From NCBI GenBank assembly GCA_018398575.1, contig JAGTXZ010000002.1:1738501-1802500 (forward strand): a DNA stretch of 64,000 nt, read 5' to 3'. This DNA is from Ampelomyces quisqualis (Eukaryota; Ascomycota; Dothideomycetes; Pleosporales; Phaeosphaeriaceae). The notes beneath the pieces were generated by a model. The model saw only the letters and a program-made list of their open reading frames with translations, was not told the origin of the DNA and did no database searches. The first letter of the stretch is position 1, and each line of letters begins with the position of its first letter. Positions 9,348 to 22,117 of the stretch are shown here, one piece after another. The translations under genes were made by a program, and so were the position numbers.

Positions 9348-9605
9348 TGTAATAGGCTGCTACCTGGTTAGTCCTTGGTTACAGAAAAACCTTAGCCTAC
9401 TAAACTAGAACACTAAAAAGGTTCTAGACTAGAACGCTAAAAAGGTTCCAGACTAGAACACTAAAAATAGTTCTAGACTAAAGTACCTAAATCTTCTAAA
9501 CTAGACTACCTTAGAACTATAAAAACCCTTTAGGTAGTAATTAGAATAGAATACAAATTTACGTCTTTATTTTCTAGTAACTACTCTTAGAGTCTGCTCT
9601 TTATA
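9348..9605 (+). repeat. 5' LTR of T3 copy A (258 bp)
   Basis: Begins TGTAATAGGCTGCTACCTGG and ends CTCTTTATA (original CA terminus probably now TA). It contains three near-copies of GTTCTAGACTAGAACxCTAAAAA at 9400-9480, so the LTR has an internal 24-bp repeat. It matches 50186-50443 closely and 54651-54924 more distantly. Confidence 0.88.
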
Positions 9606-10860
9606 ATTAAATTTATTAAACCTTACTAGGCTAAAGAGCTATTAGTAACCTTTAGTATAGAATAAGTAACTATCTCTATAATAGTACAAGATATAATAGT
9701 GCAAGCTATCTAAATAAGACGTAACAGCGTCCCTAAGTTAGTTATTAAGGATAAGTTTAATTAAATAATTATTAATAACTTTCTAGACCTAGAGAAATAA
9801 TAGATTAAGAAATAACTACTATTAAACAGCCTTAAAGGAACGCCTACCTATTAGAAAGTATATAACTTCTTAGTAGCTAGACTCTCTAATAATAGGAAAG
9901 GAAAGGCTCTTATAAGCGCAGATTTAGACTTAGTATTACTAGTAGAAAATCTACAGGAACAAATTGTAAGGCTTAAAGCCTAAGTAACTCTAGAAGCCTC
10001 TAGCTTTATACAGACTTTCCTAGAAAGCTTTCTCTTACCCTAAAAGACTTATAAAGTTTCTAACTTAGAAGTGTATAGAAGAAATTAAAGAGATTACTAT
10101 ATCTTTAAAGCCTAAATAAAGTACAAATTAGAATATAACAGTATAAGACTAGGCTCTTAAGCTAGCTATATTTTTAACTGCCTTTAAGAGTTAGCAGCTA
10201 GTATAGCCTTATCTTAGGTAATCTAGAATTTCTAGAGCTTTGTAGAAAAACTCTAGAACTTCCTAGACAGCTAGTTTAGAGACAAGCTACATAACAAAAG
10301 ATTACAAAGAAAACTCTAAATAATCTAATAAAATAAGTTCTTTTTCTAGAGCTTTAACGCAGAGTTTATAAGGCTAGCTTATAATATAAGTAAAGAAGAT
10401 AACAAAGTAAACCTAAAAACAAGGTACCTAAGCACTATCTAGCTAGACCTATAAGACAGAATAATCTCTATAGAGACTAAACCTAAATAGGAGATCTATA
10501 ACCTTCTAGATAAGGTAGTAATTATTAAAGAAAACTTATATAAGGTAAAACTTAGTAGTAAGCATACTAAAAGATAGAACGTTAAAGAACCTATAGATTA
10601 GGAACCTACAAGAGAATATTCTAGAAGGACTAAGAAAAAATCCTCTAAAAGAAAGAAAGCTAAGTAGGCTACTATAGAAGAGTAGACTTACTAGAGACAA
10701 AACAACTTATACCTCTACTATAGTTAGTTAAGACACTTTACTAGCAAATATAAATTATTCTTACCTTTAAAACTTACTAAAGCTATATTAGCTAAAATAT
10801 AGAGTAAGAAAGAGAAGAACATGTTAGAAGACGCTCTAAGCTTAGAAAATAAGTAACTTC
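9606..10860 (+). pseudogene. T3 copy A gag remnant with mutated CCHC zinc knuckle
   Basis: Stop-rich forward frame. At 10710-10751 the codons read Tyr-Leu-Tyr-Tyr-Ser-stop-Leu-Arg-His-Phe-Thr-Ser-Lys-Tyr. This is what CLYCGQLGHFTSKC becomes when each TGC/TGT codon turns to TAC/TAT and Gly codons change by G-to-A. Gag would package element RNA. The T3 copy B knuckle at 55969-56010 has lost three of the four ligands, two Cys and the His, but retains one Cys, which supports the reading. Confidence 0.75.
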
Positions 10861-10979
10861 TATCTAAAGGTATAGATAGAAGTATAGTAACATAATACTA
10901 AAAGAAGATAAAAGATTTTAATAATTCTAAAAAAAAAAAGCTAGATAGAGAACCTATTACTATATATACTATTATTAAT

Positions 10980-13546
10980 AAAATAATCGTTACTTCTATA
11001 ATAATTAACACTAGGTGTCTTACTTACGCTATAACTGTTACTAAGTTTATTTACAAAAATAAGTTAGAGTATAAGCTAATAGCCTTAAGAGAAATTATTA
11101 AGATTGCTAGAGCCTAGTCTTAGATAAAGACAGCTGTCTCGATAAGAATTAATATTAATAGGTATAAGAAGACACTATAGGCCTATAAAATAAATAGAGA
11201 TAAAGAATACAACTAAGTTCTAAGTTAACTATAGATAAACTAGCATAATATTACTATTATACTAGTAAAGAAATTAAAATATATTTACTCTACTTAGATA
11301 TAAGTTAAGAGCTAAGAAGAAAGAAAACTTCTTTTACTATAAAATATTATAGCTACTACGTACTTAGCCTAGCTGTAGCAAGGCTAACTAAATAAATCTA
11401 TCTACCTTTACGCTGCGTCTATAGTAGATATCTAGAAGGCTCTAAAAATAAAACTCTAGGTAGACTCTAGGTTAGTGCTTCTAGATTACCTAAAAGGAAA
11501 TATAAAATCTTTCTACGCTAGAAAGTAAACAAACTCCCTCTAGTAAAACAACATACTATTAATTATTCTATTAAACTAGTAGAAAGATAGAAGGACTATA
11601 GAAGTGCTGTAGGGCCTACTATATAGTATATTAAAGAAGAAACTTCTTATACTTAAGAAAGAGCTTACTTCTTACCTAGACTATAGCTTTATACAGGTAA
11701 GCTAGTTAAGCGCTTCTATACTAGTTCTATTTATAAAGAAGCTTAAGAGAAGCCTTTAATTTTGTATAGACTACTAGGCTCTTAACGCAATTACAAGAAA
11801 GGACTAATATCTACTTCTACTTATCTAAGAGACCTTAGCCTAAATTACTAAGGCTAAAAAGTTTACTAAAGTAGATGTTATCTAAGTATTCTATAAGATT
11901 AGAATTACTAAAGAAGATAAATAGAAGATAGCCTTCTAGACGCGCTTTGCTTCTATAAGTAGCTTATAATACTCTTTAGACTTATAAACGCTTTAAGTAT
12001 ATTTTAGAGATATATTAATTAGACACTAAGGAAACAGCTAAATAACTTCTATTTAACTTATATAGACAACGTATTAATATATATAAGTAGGTTTAGGGCA
12101 AGCTATAAGTAAAAGGTAAAGCTAGTAATCTAGAAACTTAGTATAGTAAAGTTACATCTAGATATAAGAAAAAGTAAGTTTAGCGTAAAAAAAACTTAAT
12201 ACTTTAGATTTATTATTAAAGCTAAGAAAGAAATAAGTAAAGACTCTAAGAAAGTAGATGCTATACGTTTCTAGAAGTTTCCTAAGACAGTTAAAGAAGT
12301 CTAGAGTTTTATTAGCTTTACTAACTTCTACTAGTAGTTTATAAAAGGCTACTTAGAGCTAGCTGCTCTACTAACTAGGCTTACTAGGAAAGGCGTAGCC
12401 TTTGACTAGAGGCCTAAACAACAGATGTTATTTAAGAAGCTAAAAGAAGCTTTTGTAGTAGAACTATCTCTAGTAAACTTTAATATAGAGCTAGAAATAA
12501 TAGTAAATTGTAATGCCTTAGAGTAGTTAACTAGAAAGGTATTATCTTAATATAGCAGAGATAGATACCTTTTGGCTATAGCTTACTACTTAGTAAAGAA
12601 TATAGCTATAGAAGCTAACTATACTATCTATAATAAAAAGCTATTAGCTATAGTTAAGTGCTTAGAGCAGTAGAAAACTAAACTTTAGAAAGTAAGATAT
12701 TTTACTATACTTATAGACTATAAGAACCTAGAATACTTTGCTACTATATAGCTACTAATAGAAAGACATATCTACTAGGTAGAGTTTCTTAGTATATTTA
12801 ATATTAAATTCTAATACTACCTAAGAAACGTTAATCGTAGAGTAGATGCCCTTTTTAAAAAAGAATAAGATTTCTCTTAAGAAAGAGTAGACGCGTAGAT
12901 ATAATTCTAGACCTTCTAATTGTTTACTTTTACTTTAAAAACTAAGAATAAAAAAGACCTAGTACTTACTACTTTCTTTATAGGTTAGTAGAGGAATATA
13001 CTATAATAGAAGAGAGAAGAAACAGAGTAGCTCTAAAACGTACTTATAGATAAAGATACTACGTTAAGAAAAAGAAACGTTACTTAAACCTAATATACTA
13101 AAGAGTACTCTATACCTAGTAAAGAAGTACTCTAAAACGCGCTTGTAGATAACGTACTTACAGATAAAGACGCTGCGTTAAGAAAGAAAAATATTACTTA
13201 TAACTAAAGTGCTAAGAAGCTTACTATAGTAGAAGACATTCTAGATACTACTAAAGAAACTATAGTACTACGCATAATTACGCCTAGGTAAGGTCCTTAT
13301 ATAAACAAGCGCTTTAAAGAATTAATAGAGCCTACTATTAAAGAGTTATAGAAATAGGTTATCTATATAGATAAAGCTTACTAAATAGTAGTTAACACTG
13401 TTAGAATAGAATAGCAAAAATTTCCTTTCTATTTAAGCCTAAAGGTTTTTCTAGTAGAGTATAGCTTAGATAACTTAGGACGCCTACTCTATAAAGAGCG
13501 TAAGTAGGTGCTAGAATATATAAACTTATAAACCTACATTATCTTA
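10980..13546 (+). pseudogene. T3 copy A pol remnant: protease, reverse transcriptase, RNase H
   Basis: Protease: codons 11007-11015 read Asn-Thr-Arg, the DTG active site after two G-to-A changes, followed by Cys-Leu-Thr-Tyr-Ala. Reverse transcriptase: Tyr-Ile-Asp-Asn-Val-Leu-Ile-Tyr at 12059-12082, the YxDD box with its second Asp changed to Asn. An RNase H region lies at about 12400-12800 (Val-Asn-Cys-Asn-Ala at about 12502). The tail, about 13490-13546, resembles the linker before the integrase zinc finger. Stops occur throughout. Catalytic residues are lost at both protease and RT, so the protein would be inactive even if read through. Integrase is not present on this side of the break. 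Confidence 0.78.
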
Positions 13547-13764
13547 TATAGAAGCTAAGCAATACTATAGATTAAATCGTTATAAGTAAAAAGATTCTAT
13601 TACCTGTTCTATGCTATGTAAAGATAGATTAGATTAAATACACTAAGCTAAGGGACAGCTTAATTAGTTAGTCTAATTCTAGAAGTATTTTTACTTTCTT
13701 AGTAATATACTTAGGTATTATACATAATAATTCTGTAATCTGCTAATTTATATACTCTGTTACA
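13547..13764 (-). repeat. LTR of Copia copy B (218 bp)
   Basis: Same length and order as the two LTRs of Copia copy A. It reads TATAGAAGCTAAGC to CTCTGTTACA on the plus strand. On the element strand the ends are TGTAACAG and a RIPed TATA. Confidence 0.88.
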
Positions 13765-14456
13765 CACTCTCTAGATTAGGCAAACTTATTAGCTTGCCTA
13801 ATCTGTTTAGTAGAGTAGAAGTAGTAATTTAGGTAAACAGCAATACTGCTCTGTATTCCAGGCGTTGCGTTACTTAATTTATTAGCTTAAACATAAGTTA
13901 TTAGTGTATAAATTCCTAATTATTTACTATATATATAATTAAATTTAATATTAATGTTATCTGCTTACAATTGTAACCTACGTTATCTTAACTAGGTCTT
14001 GTGTAGAAGTCTTGTAAGCAAGTAGTCCTATATTATAGAAGTAAACAGACTATTAGTATAGGTTTACCTATAGGCTAAGCTTTAATTTAGAGCGTTTGCT
14101 ATTACCTAGCCTATTAGCTAGGTAAGAGGCAGTTTGTTTATGCGTGTTGTTATAGAGTAAGATTGCGTAACTAGGTAGGAAAGTAGTAGGTAAGCTTGTT
14201 GCCTAGCAGTCACGTTGCTTAGGTATAAGAAGCCTACCTACTCTTATATTCTTACACACTAGGGTATTAATTAACTTATTAACTAACCTATTAACTAGCT
14301 ACCTATCTATTTATTCTCTTTATTATCTACTTTATTAACTACTTACTTAATCTCTTTTATTATAGTAAGTTTTTCTCTACACTTAATCTAGTCTATTACT
14401 AACTTAGGTAGCTGCCTAAGAAGAATTCTACTATTATAGTTAATAAGATAGCCTAT
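13547..14456 (-). mobile_element. Copia retrotransposon fragment (copy B, 3' end), RIPed
   Basis: This segment is near-identical in layout to 15605-16512, the 3' end of the complete Copia element copy A. On the plus strand it starts with the 218-bp LTR (13547-13764) and continues through about 690 bp of internal 3' sequence. It then switches at about 14456 to Gypsy G1 sequence. The rest of the Copia element, including its other LTR, is missing, so this is a truncated copy. The 5 bp before the LTR are TCTTA; a partner was not found. Confidence 0.85.
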
Positions 14457-15604
14457 AGTAGATTAGAACAAGTTAGCTATAAGGTAGTACTTCTAATTAA
14501 AATTAACACTGCTCCTTACAAGGCGTAGCAAGCTAATTAGTTCTCTATCCTCTAAAAACTTAGAGAAGTAGGAGTTAAAATAGTATAAAAATATATTAAC
14601 TAAGAGGCTCTTAAACTGTACAGAAGCTAGTACCAAAACCTATAGTTTCTAGTAGCTAAGAAAGATAAAGAATATTAACTTATTAATAATATATAAAAGA
14701 TTAACAAAGTTATAATTCGCGACGCGAACTTACTACCTAATCTAGATAAATTTACAGAAGATTTTGCTAGTTCTGTAATTATAAGCTTACTTAACTTCTT
14801 CTTAGAATATAACTAAGTAGAGCTGTATAAGAACTCTTAAGACGTAACAGCGTTCTACACACCTATTAGACTAGTACACTAGTGCACGCTATCTATAGGT
14901 ATAATAAATTTAGTTACTAAATTTGTACACGTTATAACTAAGATATACTAAAATTACATTTTAGAACGCTATAGGCCTTACCTAGATAACGTTTGTATTA
15001 AGGGACTAAAGTTCTACTATAATAGAATAGAGATTAAACTAGATATTAGGAGATACGTTACAGAACACCTCTATAATATAGAAGCTATAGTAGCAGATAT
15101 TAAGCGCGTAGAAGCTATAATATTAGGCTATAAATTAGACTTCTGTTACGCGTCTATAGTAATAGTAGGTTATTGTGTTTCCGCTACTAGCTGCTATTCT
15201 AACTATAAGAAAATTAAGAAAATACTCTCTTAGCTACTCTACAGAAACCAAAAGGACGTTTAAATGTTTATTAGTATATGCGTATATTACAGAGTATAGA
15301 TTAAGTATTTTACTATTATTTTAGAGCTGCTATTCTGCCTGCTACGCAGGAATATACTCTTTAAGTAGTCTTTAGAATAATATAGCGCAATAGATAAATT
15401 AAACCACACGCTATACTCTACGCTAGTACTTGTTTCTATCTCTTATAATAAGCTGTTAGTTCTAATTGTTATGTCTGTTAATAGTAGTAAAAAGGGTTAT
15501 AGCGCAGTTCTTATGCAGCTAGATCTAAAGAGTTATTAGCATTCTATCTAGTACAAAAGTAGAGTTTAGTCTAAACCTAAATAAAATTAGAACTTAGAAA
15601 AACA
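14457..15604 (+). pseudogene. Gypsy G1 copy A, reverse transcriptase segment
   Basis: It aligns with 61515-62650 of G1 copy B. At 14979-14990 the frame reads Tyr-Leu-Asp-Asn followed by Val-Cys-Ile-Lys-Gly, the RT active-site box of a Gypsy clade whose motif continues into a KGP-like turn rather than the usual IxxS. The second Asp is changed to Asn. LTR, gag and protease are absent on the left, where Copia copy B abuts. The segment is cut at 15604 by Copia copy A and resumes at 22118. Confidence 0.8.
15600..15604. repeat. Target site duplication AAACA, left
   Basis: AAACA directly before the left Copia LTR, identical to 22118-22122 directly after the right LTR. Removing 15605-22122 rejoins G1 sequence exactly as in the uninterrupted copy at about 62640-62660. 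Confidence 0.9.
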
Positions 15605-15822
15605 TATAGCAGCTAAGCAATACTATAGACTAAATTATTGTAAGTAAAAAGATTCTATTACCTATTCTATACTATGTAAAGATAGACTAGATTAAATACA
15701 CTAAGCTAAGAGACAGCTTACTTATTTAGTCTAACTCTAAAAAGATTCTTACTTCCTTAGTAACATACTTAGGTATTACACGTAACAATTCTATAATCTA
15801 CTAATTTACGTACTCTGTTATA
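15605..15822 (-). repeat. 3' LTR of Copia copy A (218 bp)
   Basis: Plus-strand TATAGCAGCTAAG to CTCTGTTATA. Its partner at 21900-22117 has TGTAAGAGCTAAG to CTCTGTTACA, so terminal G and C here were changed to A and T as expected from RIP. Confidence 0.92.
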
Positions 15823-18448
15823 CACTCTCTAGATTAGGCAAACTTGTTAGCTTACCTAATTTGTTTAGTAGAGTAAAAGGAGTAATTAAGGTAAATAGCA
15901 ATACTACTCTATATTACAAGCGTTACGTTACTTAATTTACTAGCTTAAACGTAAGTTATTAGTGTATAAACTCTTAATTATTTACTATATATATAACCAA
16001 ATTTTATATTAGTGTTGTTAGCTTATAATTGTAGCCTACGTTATTTAGACTAGGCTTTGTGTAAAGGTCTTATAAGTAGGTAGTTCTATATTATAGGAGT
16101 AAACAGACTATTAGTGTAGGTTAGCTATTTGCTAAGGTTTAATTTAGAGCGTTTACTATTACCTAGCCTATTAGCTAAGTAAGAGAGAATCTGTTTACGC
16201 GTGTTGTTATAGAGTAAGATTGCGATATTAAGTAAGAGAGTAGTAGACAAGCTAGTTACCTAGCAGTTGCGTTACTTAAGTATAAGAAGCCTACCTACTC
16301 TTATATTCTTACACTCTAGAGCATTAATTAACTTATTAATTAACTTATTAACTAGCTACCTATCTATTTATTCTTCTTATTATCTACTTTATTATCTACT
16401 TACTTAATCTCTTTTATTATAGTAAGTTTTTCTTTACACTTAATCTAGTCTATTGCTAACTTAGGTAGCTGCCTAAGAAGAATTCTACTATTATAGTTAA
16501 TAAGATAGCCTCCGCGCGCGCCTACAAGAAGAAGACTACTACTACTACTACTACGCCTGCTATTAAGAGCAAGGCTAACAATCTAAATCAACTACGCTAA
16601 TCCTAGTATAAGACTAAGTAGTATAATCTCTTACCTAATAGTAGAGCAGTCTTTAGTAAAGAAACTGTTAGAGTTAAGAAGAAGAAGCTTTGCTTTAGTT
16701 TATGCTTACGCTATACCTTTTAGTTTACTAATAAGTAAGATAATAGCTACTACTATAGTAGAGCTAGATTAATAATAGGTAAGCGTTATACAGCTTACCT
16801 AAACTATTCTTGCGTTAAGATATAGGTTATTCTAGTTGCTATTAATAATATACTTGCTAATATAAGTAGTCTAGGCAATCTATGTAAGTAGGCTATGCAA
16901 ATTATTATTAGCGTATTTAAGAAAACTATTATAGTAAGCTTTAAAGATTATTTTATCTTAGAAATAGCTAATTTCTTTATAGGAGCTAGAGAAGGCTTAT
17001 ACGTAGCTTAACTAGCAGCTTAAGACTGCAAAGGCCTTATAGCAGGCTTAGAGTATTCTAGCTCCTACTAGTTTTAGAGTAAGCTTAAGCTATATTAATC
17101 TAACTTTTAGCTTACTAGGTACTAAGCCTGCGTATTCTACTTAAGGCTTTAGAGAATATAAGTTTAGTAGAGCGTTAAGCTAGTTTATAGCTTAGGCTCT
17201 GTTTACGCTAAGTAGGTAGTAGCTGTTATTTAGTTACTAGCGCTGCAGCTCTTTTCTACCTAACGCTCTACTACTTAAAAAGTAGCTCTAGGCTACTTAG
17301 ACTCTAATGCCTAAGCGTTAAGAACTAGCGTAGAATTAGCTATTATCTTCTTTGCCTAAGGCTATAGAAACAGTTAGAGATTTACTAACTCTTAGCTATA
17401 GATTAAGAGCTTTAGGTCTCTTAATTGCTAAGTGTTATACTTAGGCTTAAAGATTATTAATAAGGTCTTTAACTTTATAGAGGCTAGTTTCTAGATAGTT
17501 TTGCTTGTAATTTAGCGCTTAGTAGTCTTATTTTAAGTGTTTACCCTACTTAGATCTTATAGTAATCTTAAGCTTTAAAAGTAAGTAAAATAATTAGTAG
17601 ATAGAAAAGTAAAATAAATCTTTATATTTTCTAACTGTTAATTTATAAGTAACTTGCTTATATCTTTAAGGTTAAGAAGCTACTTAAACTTAAGAAATTA
17701 TTAATAAGTAAAGTTCTTTATAAGTCTATTAGCTAGCATTAATCTAGATTCTAAATAGAATACTTAAAATAATTCTTTTAAGTGTTTCTGCCTAAGCTAC
17801 GTGTTCTAAATGTTAACATATCTAAGTTTTATAGACATCTGCTTAGTTTTTTCTATAACTAGTTAGATAGTTTGCTAATTGTTACACTAAATATTCTAGA
17901 GATCTTCTAGATTAAGCGTAAGCTCTCTAAAGAACTAGTTAAGCGCTATAGATTCTTTTACTGCGTATTCTAGAGTAAGTAGCTCTGCTTCTGTAGTTAA
18001 GGTAGTAACTAATTCTTACCTAGCAGCTTTCTAAGAGATTGCTTCTCTAAATATAATAGCTATATAAATATATAAAGAACGCCTAGTTACTTTATTATTA
18101 GCAAAGGAAGCGTCCCTGCAAATAGTTAGTTCTAGACTATTAAAATCCCTGTATTTAATTAAATCAAACCTTGTTTAATTTAGGCATATAATTACCTATT
18201 GTACAGCTTTAATATGCTTGTCTAAAGGATTACTTAAAAAATAGAAAAGCTTTAAGACTACATAGGTAATATCTAGGCGGATTATAATTATAGTGTAGAG
18301 GACTAATCTAACTCTTTCTTAATAGGCCTTAATTGTTTACTTACTAGCTTCTATAGTATTCTTATGGAGCTTCTTAGATAGTATTAGTGTTAGAGAGAAC
18401 AATCTATTGTGTAGGCTAAATTTCTTAGTAATCTTATTAATAAAGGCG

Positions 18449-19270
18449 TTATAGACTAAAGTAATTATTCTGTCTAACTATTTTAGATAACTCTAACCCT
18501 AAGAAACTATTTAAATAGTCCTTAATCCTAGATTTTATATTTACTAATAATTTTAGCCTATAGATCCTTAGCTTTAAGCTTGTAATCTTTATAGTAAATA
18601 AGTAGAATATTATTAACGTAGAATAAAACAAAGATTGTTTAATCCTAAGTAAAGAATAGATAGAGTTCTTCTTTAGATACAAGTAGTCCTATTTTACATA
18701 GTAATCTTAAGAATTCTTTATACTAAAGTAATAGAGATTCTCTAAGCCTGCAAAGCGCTTAGTTAAGCCTTATATATAGCCTAGCTTTCTTATATCTATC
18801 TAGTAGATTATAGATTACTAGATTGTTAGCTATAATCTAGGTGTTAAGAAACGCTCTAACTACGTTATATTATATAATTTCTAGATTAAAATAGGCTGTA
18901 ATAGCTATAGTAATTCTAAAAAACTTGGCTGCAAGAGTAGTAGTGTACGTAGTAAGTAGAGAGGTCTTTTTCTAGAGATCTCTTCTTACTATAAGCCTAG
19001 CCTTACACTTTAGAAAGTAACTATCTTAATTAAACTTATATGCCTAGACCTATTTTATTAGAATTAGTTAATTCTTAGACTTCTACTTTAAAATCTCTTT
19101 TTAGGTACCTTTCTTATATAGCTAATTAATTTCTTTAAGAAAGGTATCTAATAACAGGCTTTTTATTAGATGTTAAAGTATCTGCTTCTATGTACTAGGC
19201 AGCTTAGGCATAGTATCTCTATAAGCACGCTTCTTAACTGTTTAGTAATTCTAATTACTTAGTATTACTA
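18449..19270 (-). pseudogene. Copia copy A reverse transcriptase remnant
   Basis: The minus strand carries KARLxVRxD-like sequence (about 18985-19000). It is followed by Phe-Phe-Arg-Ile-Thr (about 18925) and Asn-Leu-Glu-Ile-Ile-stop-Tyr-Asn-Val-Val-x-Ala-Phe-Leu-Asn (about 18885-18840), the classical Copia D-x-x-x-AFL block with Asp changed to Asn. An Ala-Leu-x-x-Leu-Arg-Glu-Ser block lies near 18750. The distal part, 18449-18682, is still an open frame of 77 codons ending with Lys-Asp-Tyr-Leu-Asn-Ser-Phe-Leu-Gly-Leu-Glu, equivalent to the KDLGxxxxFLGL region. The YVDD active site appears as Tyr-Ser-Thr-Leu and is destroyed. Open length here is chance survival, not function. Confidence 0.75.
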
Positions 19271-21899
19271 TTATAATTATAGCGTTTAGTATTTTGTAAC
19301 TAGAGCGCTTAGTCTAGGCTTCTATAAGGCCTAGAAGAAAAGTTTTCTTAAAATTGTATTTCTAGTAATCTACAAATAGATCTATAATTAATATATTAAT
19401 ACTCTTACTCTCTATGTAATTGTTATAAACTTTCTTATAGTAAAGTAGCATGTATTAACTTAGTAGTTTATTAATTTTAGAGGCGGCTTCTTATAGTTAA
19501 TAACTTAATTATATTCAAGGATTTACTAATCCTACTTTGTCTAGAACTCTAGAGTTACTACTTCTAGGTTAAGTAGTAGGAGAGGAAAAGGCTAACTACC
19601 TATCTTGTTAGGAACCTATCTAATCCCTAGATACTAACAGGCTAGCTCTTTTAGAACCTAGTAATAGTCTTTAGCTGTTAGATCCTACGCGCTTAATAAG
19701 CTTAATACTAGATACTTAATCTTATTCTAGAGTTGCCTCTAGTGTAACAAGCCTAGTATATTTACTTTAGTCTAAGAGGATTCTTAAATACTTACTAGCC
19801 TTACTAGTACTTTTCTTAGTTTCTACCTTTTTTCCTTTGTAATTATAAGATTAGCTAGTTATTGTAATTCTTAGGATTAGATACTTACCCCTAAGCTGTT
19901 ACTTAGTAACTTTAGTAATTTCCTAGCTAAGTTAATCCTATACAATAGGTAGGTTAATATTCTGCCTAAGATTATTAAGTTAACTAACGTATAGAATATC
20001 TACCATCTTAAGTGCTTACTTTTTAGGTATTTTATCTTCTTAGTTACCTAGATAGAATGTAGATTTATTAAAGGTAACGTCTCTTAATGCAATTAATTAA
20101 TTAATTAATAAGACTTAAATATAATAGATATTAGAGGCTAGAAAGCCTACTAGATATCTAATATAGCTGTAAGAGTTAACTTTAAAATTGCGCCTGTTCC
20201 TGCCTGCTGTTTAGTTGCAATTAAGAGGATACGCTCTACAGCTATAGGTATAAATACTACTCTAATTTAGGCGTAAGTTAGCAGTTCTATGCCTAGTAAT
20301 TGCTAGTTTATACTATTAAGAATATTGCCTAAACTAGGCGTGTAGGACCTTATTTAGGAACTAAAAACTATAGATTTTTAATAGGCACATTCTATGTAGA
20401 GAGGCTGCTGCATCTATAATTTATAGCTAGAGCTTAATTAGAAGATTTACACCTATACACATCTTAATAGATTTTATAATTAGCGCTTTACCTATCTACT
20501 TAGCTAATCTATTTGGCTAATATGTGTATAGTAGTAGGCGTAGTATATCTTCTAGATATATTACTATCTTAGTCTTAGAACTTAACTAGTTAGCTGCAAT
20601 AGGTAGCGTCTAACTAGCTTTCTAAATCTTATTATTGAGTACAGGCTACTCTAAAGTGTTAAGCTACTTAAGAACCTTCTTTTAGTTAAAACTAGAGATC
20701 TTAATTAGTACTTTTTCTAGTAAGGCTAGTCTAGTAATTATAGTCTTTAGTTAGAGATAATCTATTAGGTTCTATTTGTACTTTTTATTATTCTTGTAGA
20801 AGTAAAGTTTTAGCTTCAAATTGTCTTTGCCTTTGTTCTTTAGATTAGAGTTTTTGTTTTCTAAGTTATTAATGTTTTTAAGGGTTACAAAGGCTAAATA
20901 GGACTTTCCTTTAGTAGGAAGGACTGCTTGTTCCTAAAGTATAAGAGAAAAGATCTTAGCTAGATTATATATAGTTATAGCTGGTTAACTAAGGGCTATA
21001 TCTTTAATAATATTCTAACGCATTAATTAAGCCTATTTAGGAGCAATCCTAGTAGATAGAGCGTCTAGAAAATTAGTAAGAGCAAGTTATTCTTCTATCT
21101 CTATAACTAAGAATGCTTAAGCCTTTCTATAGATTACTTGCTATTTATTAAACTATTTATCTAGAGCAATCTTACTATGCCTAGCCTTTTCTAGAAAGGC
21201 CTAATATTGCTGCCTAACTAGGTATATAGTATTATTGTCTGTTAGAGTAAGGTTGTGCTTAAGGATCCTAATTGAAGCTTAGAGGGTTATTTTCAAAGAG
21301 TTAAGCATTTTAATTACTGCTAGTGCTATTAGATTCTTAGCTACTATTTAACTAATCTATTTTTAGACGTTGCTAAGCTTAGCTACTTACATAGTCTATT
21401 TTAACGTATTTACTTTATATTAGCAAACGTCTTCTTTGTAACTACTAGAGGTAAGTTTATAGGCAACTAGCTTTAAATTATATTAATTAAAGGCTTTATT
21501 ACAGATTTAAGTTTCTAAATTAGTAGCTCTAGGTAGTAGAGCAAAGACTAGTCGACTTAAGGCAGCTAGAAGCTCTAGATATTTAGGTTTCTAATTGTTT
21601 ATTAGGAGTACTGTGTTACTGTCTAAGTTAATCTAATCCTAGACTTCTTTGTTATAAGCATAAAGCTAGAGTTGCGCAAACTAGTATAGCTAGTCTAACT
21701 AACTGTTTAACAGAACGTCTAGGCTAATCTTATTATAAGAATAGAAGTCTATAATTATTAACTAGCTGGTTTGTAAAGAGTATTTTTAAAATAGGTTTTT
21801 AAGAAGTTTTTAAGTAATTGTTAATCTAGGTAGTACCTTAGTAATATAAGGTGCGCAGGAGGAATTAATACTATAGTATTATAACGCTAGCATTATAAC

Positions 21900-22117
21900 T
21901 GTAAGAGCTAAGCAATACTATAGATTTAATTTTTATAAGTAAAAAGATTCTATTACCTGTTCTATACTATGTAAAGATAGATTAGATTAAATACACTTGG
22001 CTAAGAGACAGCTTTATTATTTAGTCTGATTCTAAAAGAATTCTTACTTTCTTAGTAACATACTTAGGTATTACACGTAACAATTCTGTAATCTACTAAT
22101 TTATATACTCTGTTACA
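21900..22117 (-). repeat. 5' LTR of Copia copy A (218 bp)
   Basis: Equal in length to 15605-15822. On the element strand it begins TGTAACAGAG and ends GCTCTTACA, with intact TG...CA termini. It is followed on the plus strand by AAACA (22118-22122), the right target duplication. Confidence 0.92.

Larger units (their letters stand above)
9348..13546 (+). mobile_element. Ty3/Gypsy LTR retrotransposon T3, copy A (5' part, RIPed)
   Basis: It starts with a 258-bp LTR, then gag with a mutated zinc knuckle, a protease motif, reverse transcriptase and RNase H. It breaks off at 13546 just after the Lys-stop-Val-x-Glu-Tyr-Ile sequence that precedes integrase in Gypsy elements. A Copia fragment begins at 13547. 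A second copy of the same family lies at 54651-56744. A T3 LTR of identical length (258 bp) at 50186-50443 may be the 3' end of this same element: 5 bp before 9348 read GCTTT and 5 bp after 50443 read GCTTC. Confidence 0.85.
15605..22117 (-). mobile_element. Complete Ty1/Copia retrotransposon, copy A (6.5 kb, RIPed)
   Basis: Bounded by two 218-bp LTRs (15605-15822 and 21900-22117) and a perfect 5-bp duplication AAACA. Coding remnants run on the minus strand, so the 5' LTR is at the right. RT motifs near 18985-19000 (Lys-Ala-Arg-Leu-Ile-Val-Arg) and an Ala-Leu-x-Arg/Gly-Leu-Arg-Glu-Ser block near 18750 identify Copia Pol. A purine-rich minus-strand stretch lies just inside the 3' LTR (about 15823-15835). 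Integrase and gag should lie at 19200-21850, but I could not resolve them motif by motif. All frames contain multiple stops. The element sits inside Gypsy G1 copy A and is therefore younger than it. Confidence 0.9.
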
